Shown here: positions 1 through 5,361 of the stretch, piece by piece
Layout of the letters: each line of letters starts with the position of its first letter
Position numbering within the stretch: position 1 is the stretch's first letter
Assembly: GCA_033763355.1 (NCBI GenBank)
Contig: JANRKT010000077.1
Location: forward strand, 1-11,672
Direction of reading: 5' to 3'
Length of the DNA stretch: 11,672 nucleotides
Source: JANRKT01 sp033763355
GTDB lineage: Bacteria; Bacteroidota; Bacteroidia; Chitinophagales; Chitinophagaceae
Made by a program: the position numbers and the translations under genes
Notes under the pieces: model-generated
What the model saw: the letters and a program-made list of their open reading frames with translations, nothing else
Databases searched by the model: none
Told to the model about the DNA's origin: nothing

Positions 1-839
1 GGCAAAGGCAATGGAATATTGGCAGGCCACGAATGCTGCAGGTCAATAAAAAAACTGCTTTTAAAATGGTAAGCAGACAAACTCATGCCCGTTTTATGAA
101 ACAGAAAAAAAAGATTAATGATAAACAGCTGCACCAGTACAAAAATTAAAAACTTTATACCCCACGGCCTCAGTAATTTTTTATTCCACCCGCTGAGCTT
201 ATAACCAGCAACAGCAATAAAAGAAAGCGGATAGAGAATAACGTTGTTCACCTTGCAGCAATTGGCCACCGCAATGGCAATACAGCAGTATAAAAAATGG
301 TTTTTCTTTTTGTTTAACAGCCATTGATACAAATGATAAAATGTCGCAATAAAACCCAGCGTACCATAAATATCTTTTGTAACCAGCCGGCTATGGGCAA
401 GGATATTGGGGTCTGTGGCAACAAGCAGCATGGCAATAGCGCCGCCACCTGCCCCTGCCAGTGTTTTACCAAATAAAAAGCAATAAAAAAGCAAGCCCAA
501 TGTAAGCAGTATGGTCATGTACCTGCCGTTGCGGATATCAGTTTCACCCCAGTCGTTCTTTTGCAAACCGGGATGAAGGATTTGCTCAACAGCCCTTGGT
601 ATGGCATTGATAGCCGTTACCGGCATGGTGCTCCGGAAATCAGATTCGTTATCTGTATAACGGCTGGTATTAAGTTTCAATACCTGTATGCCGTAATTGA
701 GATCATCCCATTCGTCAGTGGTAATATCATCGTATTGCACACTCCATACTGCCGTCACAAGGTATAGCAGCAAAGCGAAGCAGGGCAGGTATAAAGTAAA
801 CAGCCCTGAGTTAAGATTTTTATTGTTGGGTGTTATCAT
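1..839 (-). CDS. GT-C membrane glycosyltransferase, GT39/PMT-like (partial, C-terminus outside window)
   Basis: I translated this reading frame by hand: it is open from an ATG at 839-837 to the window edge, giving 279 residues. It starts with a membrane helix (about residues 13-33), followed by a first extracytoplasmic loop holding an Asp-Glu pair (D42 E43, in TTDEWDDLNYG). A later HPG stretch (89-91) precedes several hydrophobic helices from about residue 107. This layout is that of GT39/PMT-like GT-C enzymes, which move a sugar from a polyprenyl phosphate carrier to a lipid, glycan or protein outside the inner membrane. The acceptor cannot be read from the sequence. The ATG overlaps the end of the DUF2304 gene by 20 bases and has AGGG five bases upstream, so translation is probably coupled. 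The neighbouring GT2 protein may make the lipid-linked donor. Family call is good; precise specificity is unknown. Confidence 0.8.
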   Translation of the reverse strand, partial: MITPNNKNLNSGLFTLYLPCFALLLYLVTAVWSVQYDDITTDEWDDLNYGIQVLKLNTSRYTDNESDFRSTMPVTAINAIPRAVEQILHPGLQKNDWGETDIRNGRYMTILLTLGLLFYCFLFGKTLAGAGGGAIAMLLVATDPNILAHSRLVTKDIYGTLGFIATFYHLYQWLLNKKKNHFLYCCIAIAVANCCKVNNVILYPLSFIAVAGYKLSGWNKKLLRPWGIKFLIFVLVQLFIINLFFLFHKTGMSLSAYHFKSSFFIDLQHSWPANIPLPL

Positions 840-1158
840 TTTTTCCCTGCAGGGCTTTTTCCCTTACCATAGTTGTTATCATCTCTTCCAGCTTTTTGAT
901 CTTGGCGTACATCATAAACAAAACAAAAAGTATGGCAATAAAACCAAGATAGAGGATAAGATCGGTACCACGCCCTACGCCCAGCCAGTGCGCAACGGTA
1001 GTGGAAGCATCAGGGTAAATAACCAGTACAATGGTCAACAGGAAGAACACAATCAGCAATACACGGTTAATAAACCGGTTCCGGAAAAGCCTGCGGTACA
1101 AAAAAAAGGCGGCAAGCAGTAAAAGCAAAAGAACGATCTGTATAATGGTCAGGTTCAT
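820..1158 (-). CDS. DUF2304 small membrane protein
   Basis: A 112-residue protein with three hydrophobic helices (about 5-20, 32-48 and 66-84) and a charged, probably helical tail (85-105). The stretch GVGRGTDLILYL at 60-71 is the hallmark of DUF2304. Members of this family are commonly encoded beside DPM1-like GT2 enzymes and are thought to help anchor them or act with them at the membrane; no reaction is established. Here its ATG shares four bases (ATGA) with the stop of the GT2 gene, and its 3' end overlaps the GT39-like gene by 20 bases. The three therefore form a tightly coupled translational unit. Length is normal for the family. The fold assignment is from motif recognition only. Confidence 0.85.
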   Translation of the reverse strand: MNLTIIQIVLLLLLLAAFFLYRRLFRNRFINRVLLIVFFLLTIVLVIYPDASTTVAHWLGVGRGTDLILYLGFIAILFVLFMMYAKIKKLEEMITTMVREKALQGKNDNTQQ

Positions 1159-1838
1159 GGAATAATTTTTCTTAAAAATAAATCAATTACAATTTCCAGC
1201 GACCTTAACGGATGCTGTGATTTGCGGGTATAGGTAATGTGAACAGGGATTTCAGTAAACTTCCAGTTGTTTTTTTTAATCAGCGATAAAATTTCCGTTG
1301 CATGTGCCATCCGGTTTTCGGTAAAATGAACCTTCTTTGCAACCTGTTTTGTAAATGCCCGCAGGCCATTGTGAGCATCACTAAGCCATATTCCGGTTAG
1401 CAGGCCGTTAAACAACCGCCCAACACGCAAAGTAATTCTTTTGGAAGGAGGAACTTCTTTTCTTGTTTCAGCAGCTAAAAACCTTGAACCCAGGACCACA
1501 TCCGAATTTGTTTCTGATAAGCACTTCAGCAGTTTTTCAATGTCATTTATCCTATGCTGGCCGTCTGCATCAAAAGTTACAATGTAATCAGCGCCATTCT
1601 GCAGCGCCTTTTTTATACCCGTTTCAAGTGCAGCGCCCTGCCCAAGGTTAAAACGGTGTTGTAAAATATCAACGGCAACCGGCAACTGTGTTATTACAGA
1701 TTTATCCTGCGAACCATCATCAACAACAACAACTTTATAACCACAGTCAAGCAAATCATGGCAAAGCCAAAGCAAAACCGGCGGCGGATTATATGCCGGG
1801 ATGATAACGGTAACCTGTTGGGGAAGTATAAGCCGCAA
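1155..1838 (-). CDS. GT2 family glycosyltransferase, dolichyl-phosphate-mannose-synthase-like
   Basis: A 227-residue soluble GT-A enzyme. VTVIIPAYNPP near the N-terminus, VVVVDDGS (D40, D41) and the metal-binding D90-A91-D92 in TFDADGQH mark GT2. HNGLRAF at 156-162 and the absence of C-terminal membrane helices fit the DPM1/polyprenyl-phosphate-sugar-synthase group. These enzymes load a sugar from a nucleotide donor onto polyprenyl phosphate at the cytoplasmic face. The start is a TTG at 1838-1836, chosen because it lies just before the conserved first strand and no in-frame ATG is near; this makes the exact start uncertain. The gene overlaps DUF2304 by ATGA and heads the module that ends with the GT39-like protein, which would be a logical user of the lipid-linked sugar. 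The sugar itself is unknown. Confidence 0.88.
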   Translation of the reverse strand: MRLILPQQVTVIIPAYNPPPVLLWLCHDLLDCGYKVVVVDDGSQDKSVITQLPVAVDILQHRFNLGQGAALETGIKKALQNGADYIVTFDADGQHRINDIEKLLKCLSETNSDVVLGSRFLAAETRKEVPPSKRITLRVGRLFNGLLTGIWLSDAHNGLRAFTKQVAKKVHFTENRMAHATEILSLIKKNNWKFTEIPVHITYTRKSQHPLRSLEIVIDLFLRKIIP

Positions 1839-1858
1839 TAGTGTGAAATAATGTGCTG

Positions 1859-1866
1859 CGAAAGTA
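1859..1866 (-). promoter_or_regulatory. Possible Bacteroidota -7 box before the GT2/DUF2304/GT39 module
   Basis: On the minus strand this reads TACTTTCG, one mismatch from TAnnTTTG, 20 bases before the TTG start. No convincing TTG -33 element is visible at the usual distance, so this is a weak candidate. Confidence 0.28.
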
Positions 1867-1879
1867 AGTAAAGGAGATG

Positions 1880-1947
1880 AAAGGTTGCGGACCTCCGGGA
1901 TGTTTACCCATGCAGGCCCTGCCGGTTAATGAAGGTTGGCAACCTTT
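1880..1947. repeat. Structured inverted-repeat element in the leader of the small plus-strand gene
   Basis: AAAGGTTGC at 1880-1888 is the exact reverse complement of GCAACCTTT at 1939-1947. Within the enclosed segment AAGGTTG recurs at 1932-1938, so it can instead form a tight local palindrome with CAACCTT at 1940-1946. GCAGGCCCTGC (about 1912-1922) is another short palindrome. The segment is G+C-rich compared with its surroundings. It could be a dispersed intergenic repeat or a leader RNA structure; single-window evidence cannot decide. Confidence 0.5.
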
Positions 1948-1969
1948 TAGTACATTCACAAAAAAATAT

Positions 1970-2347
1970 ATGCCTTCTTTTAACCTGGATAAAGAAATGA
2001 GCATAGAGGTAAAGGCACGCCTCATTGCAAAAGGTTCTGATGCGCCTTTAACCGGTGAAGCTTATACTGTAAAACTTTTCGACAAAGATTTTTTTGACGA
2101 TGATTTTCTCGGTGAATCTGCACTTGATAATTATGGCACCGCAAAAATTATTTTCAACCCCGGCCGGTACGATGCTAACGACCCCATTAAAGAAAAAACG
2201 CTTGACTTTTATTTTGCCGTATTTAAAAACGGGAAAGAAATTTTCAGAAGCAAGGTAATGGAGAATGTAGATAAAGAAGCGGTTGACCAGTTTAAAATGG
2301 GTGAAGGGGAAATAATTGACCTGGGAACTTTTTTGATTGAACCGTAA
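1970..2347 (+). CDS. Small Asp-rich protein of unknown function, possible beta-sandwich (C2/transthyretin-like)
   Basis: I chose the ATG at 1970, giving 125 residues. A longer in-frame reading begins at an ATG at 1877 (156 residues), just after AAGGAG, but its extra 31 residues are Pro/Cys/Gly-rich and fall on the structured repeat at 1880-1947, so they are probably not coding. The protein has no signal peptide or membrane segment. KLFDKDFFDDDFLGES (35-50) followed by a Gly turn and alternating hydrophobic residues suggests a beta-sandwich with a clustered acidic loop, as in C2 or transthyretin-like domains that can bind calcium. This is inference from pattern only. It is the only plus-strand gene among minus-strand genes, divergent from the GT2 gene and convergent with the exported protein, so it is probably transcribed alone. 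Confidence 0.7.
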   Translation: MPSFNLDKEMSIEVKARLIAKGSDAPLTGEAYTVKLFDKDFFDDDFLGESALDNYGTAKIIFNPGRYDANDPIKEKTLDFYFAVFKNGKEIFRSKVMENVDKEAVDQFKMGEGEIIDLGTFLIEP

Positions 2348-2348
2348 C

Positions 2349-2379
2349 AGCAAGACCTGACCAGGTTTTTTGCTTTTTT
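2349..2379 (+). terminator. Probable intrinsic terminator after the small plus-strand gene
   Basis: AGCAAGACCTG can fold back on CAGGTTTTTTGCT with a very short loop, followed by a further T run (2374-2379). It begins two bases after the stop codon. It lies between convergent genes, but only the plus direction has a T tract after the hairpin. Confidence 0.55.
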
Positions 2380-2383
2380 ACAT

Positions 2384-3349
2384 TTATCCCCCGCTTTTCC
2401 CTTTTGGCTTTGTGGTTGTTTTTCCTGCAGGCGGCTTAATAGCCGGGTTTCCTAACTTATCTTCTGTAACGGGGCTACCCACAGGGGCTTCACCATCTTT
2501 CAGTTTAAAAGTGAAAACTTTTTCAATGTGTACCCATTGCCCGTCCTGCCATTTGAATCCTTCGTAATCACCATCGGGTATATAAGTATATTTTTTTGAA
2601 GGCTCATTGTTTTCTGAAATGAGATGGTCATAAATGATCATGTCCATTTCATCATCATACTGCATCCGGGCATTGCCGTCTTTTTTATACTCAATCCAGA
2701 AACGTGCCTGCTGCGGCTTACGTACCGTATCTTCATTAAAACTGAAATATGAACCGCCAAAAACAGGCTCATTCCTTTCATTAAAAGTCAATACTTCAAT
2801 ACGTTTTTTGGTACTGCGGATGCTGTTTTCATCATAACCAAGCAAAGTATAATAATCCTTTCCGTTGTGTTTTTTTTGAACGATACGGTAATAAATAGCG
2901 CCAACCCACCACTCATGGTTGGTAATTGTATCAATTTGGTTCTGTATAAGGAAAGAACGGTCAATTAAAGGGAAGAGTTTTAAAGATCCGTCACCTGTTT
3001 TTAACTGAATAGCCCCATGCCTGCGGTGCATGTTTTCATCGCGTATTACCTGCCAGGTAAAAATGCGGAAACTGCTGTCAGGGGCATATACACGTGAAAT
3101 GGTTTGTAAAGAGTCAAAAGGATAGTTAAAAGAATATGGGGTTTTCAATGCCCTGACGAATAACCGCGTAAATGAACTGTCTGAACGGAAACGTTCTGCC
3201 GCTTCACGTGCCTGTACAATTTTATACGCCAAAATTTTCAGGGAATCTTCACGCAGTTTTAAAACCGGCATATCTGATCTACTGACCTGCTGGGCATAAA
3301 TAATATTGCTGATAATAACCGCTAAAAATGTAAAAAGTATTCTTTTCAT
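2384..3349 (-). CDS. Exported protein of unknown function
   Basis: The product has 321 residues from the ATG at 3349; a GTG one codon upstream (3352) is an alternative start. MKRILFTFLAVIISNIIYAQQ is a clear Sec signal peptide with a likely cut after YAQ or nearby, so the protein is probably periplasmic or at the outer membrane; no lipobox Cys is seen. The mature part is rich in aromatic and charged residues and contains HEWWVGAIYYRIV in its middle and GDYEGFKWQDGQWVHIEKVF near its end, suggesting beta structure. A Lys/Pro/Gly/Thr tail (about 300-321) is probably disordered. I do not recognise a family with known function. It lies 60 bases after gmhB on the same strand but has its own likely promoter, so its tie to heptose synthesis may be only positional. 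Confidence 0.8.
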   Translation of the reverse strand: MKRILFTFLAVIISNIIYAQQVSRSDMPVLKLREDSLKILAYKIVQAREAAERFRSDSSFTRLFVRALKTPYSFNYPFDSLQTISRVYAPDSSFRIFTWQVIRDENMHRRHGAIQLKTGDGSLKLFPLIDRSFLIQNQIDTITNHEWWVGAIYYRIVQKKHNGKDYYTLLGYDENSIRSTKKRIEVLTFNERNEPVFGGSYFSFNEDTVRKPQQARFWIEYKKDGNARMQYDDEMDMIIYDHLISENNEPSKKYTYIPDGDYEGFKWQDGQWVHIEKVFTFKLKDGEAPVGSPVTEDKLGNPAIKPPAGKTTTKPKGKSGG

Positions 3350-3378
3350 CACTGGTATTGGCTTAACTCCCGGTACAA

Positions 3379-3408
3379 CAAAATTGAGATAAAAATATTG
3401 TGCCGCAA
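3379..3408 (-). promoter_or_regulatory. Bacteroidota-type promoter for the exported protein gene
   Basis: On the minus strand TTG (3408-3406) is followed after exactly 19 bases by CAATTTTG (3386-3379), one mismatch from TAnnTTTG. The spacing matches the Bacteroidota -33/-7 arrangement. The -33 element begins just past the gmhB stop codon, and the expected start site leaves a leader of about 20 bases before the ATG at 3349. Confidence 0.5.
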
Positions 3409-3409
3409 C

Positions 3410-3964
3410 TCATTTTTGCAAAGCTTTAGCAATAGCATAAAGATCGGGAAACACAGCATCAATAAGAGGATTGGGCAATTCCGGCATGGGCTTGGTGGAA
3501 GGGATAAAGACTGTGTATGTTCCCAGGTTTTTACCAAAAAGCATGTCACCCATTGTGTTTCCAATCATTATTGTTTTGCTGAAATCAATTTCCGGGAAAT
3601 CATGCCTGGCTTTCCACCCCATACCGGGATTGGGCTTGCGGTTGGGGCTGTTGTCATCCAGGTCGGCACTGTAATAAATTTTATCCACCCTCCCCCCCTT
3701 TGCTTCAATCATGCCTGCCATGTTCAGGTGTATTTCTCTCAGGTCATCATCCGTCATCAACCCCTTGCCAATTCCTTTCTGGTTGGTAACAATTAAAATG
3801 CGATGGAACTTTTGAGCAAAAACACTCATGGCCTCCGGTACTCCTTTGTAAAACCTGAATTCACCCCAGTTGCGGATGTAATCAGCATCTTTCTCATGAT
3901 TGATTACCCCGTCACGGTCAAGAAAGAGGGTCCAGGTTTTGTCTATTTTCTTTAAATCCAGCAT
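3410..3964 (-). CDS. gmhB: D-glycero-D-manno-heptose-1,7-bisphosphate 7-phosphatase (HAD family)
   Basis: A 184-residue cytoplasmic HAD phosphatase. FLDRDGVIN gives the nucleophile D16 and acid/base D18; VTNQKGIGKG holds T60-N61-Q62; RKPNPGM supplies the lysine K110; IGNTMGDM ends with D140. GmhB removes the 7-phosphate of heptose bisphosphate, the step between the sugar kinase and the nucleotidyltransferase. The next upstream genes encode HddC-like and GmhA proteins, which strongly supports this role over the related histidinol phosphatase. Two points are unusual. The Cys/His zinc loop common in GmhB, just before RKP, is replaced by a Cys-free YSADLDDNSPN, and the first Asp of the last HAD motif is N136. 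The start ATG directly follows tandem heptamers, which occupy the expected ribosome-binding region. The gap to hddC is 62 bases. Confidence 0.85.
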   Translation of the reverse strand: MLDLKKIDKTWTLFLDRDGVINHEKDADYIRNWGEFRFYKGVPEAMSVFAQKFHRILIVTNQKGIGKGLMTDDDLREIHLNMAGMIEAKGGRVDKIYYSADLDDNSPNRKPNPGMGWKARHDFPEIDFSKTIMIGNTMGDMLFGKNLGTYTVFIPSTKPMPELPNPLIDAVFPDLYAIAKALQK

Positions 3965-3966
3965 GG

Positions 3967-3987
3967 GTGAATGGTCAATGGTGAATG
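3967..3987. repeat. Three tandem heptamers directly upstream of gmhB
   Basis: The plus strand reads GTGAATG, GTCAATG, GTGAATG, three 7-base units with one variable position, ending two bases before the gmhB ATG on the minus strand. The rest of the intergenic gap holds a second small direct repeat, GTTAATTG then GTTAATTA (4009-4024), just past the hddC stop. Confidence 0.75.
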
Positions 3988-4026
3988 AGTTGGTTACCTG
4001 GTCTATCAGTTAATTGGTTAATTAGT

Positions 4027-4746
4027 TTAAAGGTTTATTTGCCGGCCTTCCTCATTTAATTCCTTCTTCACCCTTTCATAATCTTCAGGTATGCCTATAT
4101 CAATAAAATATTCATCCTGCACAATTCCATAAATCATTCCTCTTTGATAATATTTTTCCAGGTAATCTTTTTCAAAAGAAAATTTATCCGGCAGGCTTTC
4201 CAGCAAAAACTTCTTACTGTTCAGTATATATACTCCCCCATTGATCAACCCTTCGTCATACCATTGCTTTTCTTTGAAGCTTGCAATGGAACCATTCCTG
4301 TTTAATTCAACTGCCCCGTAACGGTTAAACTGTTTCATGGGTTTCAGCGCTACTGTACAATCAGCTTCACATTGGTTATGAAATAAGAACATTTGTTTTA
4401 ATTGCACTTTAAACAGCGTATCTCCATTTAAAACTGCCACTGCATTACCCGTTACTTTTTCGCATGCCAGCCTGATGGCGCCCCCTGTACCCAATGGCTC
4501 TTTTTCATTTGAATACTGAACATTAAGCATTGAACATTGAACATTGATGTACTCTTCTATCACATCATGTTTGTACCCCAGTGAAAAAATAAATCTTTCT
4601 ATGCCCTGTTGCTGAAAATAACTGATCACATAATGAAGAAAAGGTTTACCATTGACCGGCGCCATACATTTGGGAAGATCAGGTACCGCAGAACGCAGCC
4701 TGGTACCTAAACCTCCTGCCAATATGATTGCCTCTCTGATCTTCAT
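4027..4746 (-). CDS. hddC: HddC-like D-glycero-alpha-D-manno-heptose-1-phosphate nucleotidyltransferase
   Basis: A 239-residue sugar-phosphate nucleotidyltransferase of the RmlA-like fold. LAGGLGTRL with PK at 25-26 is the nucleotide-binding signature; EPLGTGGA (83-90), LNGDT with D109, and GGVY (170-173) complete the active site. Alone, this family could act on glucose, mannose or heptose phosphates. Its position between gmhA and gmhB points to the guanylyltransferase that makes GDP-D-glycero-D-manno-heptose, rather than the cytidylyltransferase-fold domain of HldE used for ADP-heptose. The length is normal. Residues 67-79, a loop in this family, are encoded by tandem heptamers and read NVQCSMLNVQYS, an odd sequence for the fold. 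The gene lies 20 bases after gmhA. Donor nucleotide and substrate are inferred from context. Confidence 0.8.
   Translation of the reverse strand: MKIREAIILAGGLGTRLRSAVPDLPKCMAPVNGKPFLHYVISYFQQQGIERFIFSLGYKHDVIEEYINVQCSMLNVQYSNEKEPLGTGGAIRLACEKVTGNAVAVLNGDTLFKVQLKQMFLFHNQCEADCTVALKPMKQFNRYGAVELNRNGSIASFKEKQWYDEGLINGGVYILNSKKFLLESLPDKFSFEKDYLEKYYQRGMIYGIVQDEYFIDIGIPEDYERVKKELNEEGRQINL
4517..4544. repeat. Tandem heptamers inside hddC
   Basis: The plus strand reads TGAACAT, TAAGCAT, TGAACAT, TGAACAT (four units of 7 bases, the second with two changes), with a partial fifth unit TGATG following. Because 7 is not a multiple of 3, gain or loss of one unit would shift the hddC reading frame. Confidence 0.85.
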
Positions 4747-4766
4747 GGTATCTTCAATTCACCCTT

Positions 4767-5351
4767 TCAGGGGACGGGAGTGTAGTATTTCTCCTCCACC
4801 AACTGGCAAATAATGTGCCCCAGCATAATATGCGATTCCTGGATCCTTGGTGTATCGGTTGAGGGAACATTCAATAAATAATCGCTGTATGCTTTTATCA
4901 TCCCGCCGGAAGATCCCGTAAATGCTACTGTAATAACATTTTTCTCCCTTGCCACTTCTAAAGCTTTGGTGATATTGGCCGAATTGCCTGATGTAGAAAG
5001 CCCGATAAGTACATCTCCTTTGTTACAAATGCCTTTTACAAGCCGTGAATACACCACATCATAACCATAATCGTTGGCAACTGCAGTAAGATAAGACGTA
5101 TTGCAGTGCAATGCCTCGGCCGGAAGGGCATCCCTGTCTTTATAAAACCTGCCGCTCAGTTCTGCAGCAAGGTGCTGTGCATCGGCAGCGCTGCCGCCAT
5201 TGCCGCAAAAATAAACCCTGTTGCCTTTTTTTAATGCATCAGCAATAACATCCGTAACTTTCTCCAAAGTGAGCAATATCTTTTCATCTGCAAGCAGGTG
5301 CTGCTTTACTGCAACTGAAGCCTCAATAATTTTTTTGATCGTATCTCTCAT
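4767..5351 (-). CDS. gmhA: Sedoheptulose-7-phosphate isomerase (SIS domain)
   Basis: A 194-residue cytoplasmic protein made of one SIS domain, the usual size for GmhA. CGNGGSAADAQHLAAEL (49-65, with E64), GLSTSGNS (117-124) and TPRIQESHI (167-175, with H174) are the phosphosugar-binding and catalytic motifs; E64 and H174 match the Glu and His used for isomerisation. GmhA converts sedoheptulose 7-phosphate to D-glycero-D-manno-heptose 7-phosphate, the first step towards activated heptose for LPS core, capsule or glycoprotein. It is followed at 20 bases by hddC and preceded at 10 bases by the GT4 gene, so all are probably on one transcript. Its last codons (TPVP then stop) fall on a 15-base sequence that recurs upstream of the tRNA gene. 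Confidence 0.93.
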   Translation of the reverse strand: MRDTIKKIIEASVAVKQHLLADEKILLTLEKVTDVIADALKKGNRVYFCGNGGSAADAQHLAAELSGRFYKDRDALPAEALHCNTSYLTAVANDYGYDVVYSRLVKGICNKGDVLIGLSTSGNSANITKALEVAREKNVITVAFTGSSGGMIKAYSDYLLNVPSTDTPRIQESHIMLGHIICQLVEEKYYTPVP

Positions 5352-5361
5352 CTTTACAGTT

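Noticed and set aside
697..1122. Plus-strand frame of 141 codons at the left end
   Set aside because: It lies opposite the GT39-like and DUF2304 genes, which have clear family features and overlap properly; the plus-strand product has no recognisable pattern.
1789..2025. Minus-strand frame of 78 codons upstream of the GT2 gene
   Set aside because: It runs across the structured element and opposite the small plus-strand gene; it has no family pattern and is out of frame with GT2.
3349..3564. Minus-strand frame of 71 codons across the end of gmhB
   Set aside because: It overlaps gmhB in another frame and the promoter of the exported protein gene; its sequence looks random.
3398..3796. Plus-strand frame of 132 codons opposite gmhB
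   Set aside because: It is antisense to a gene with intact HAD motifs and has no recognisable domain.
3967..4024. Possible CRISPR array from the short tandem units
   Set aside because: The units are 7-8 bases with no spacers, so they are a simple tandem repeat.
4747..4778. CCCTTTCAGGG as a terminator between gmhA and hddC
   Set aside because: The stem is only four base pairs, and no T run follows on the minus strand before hddC.
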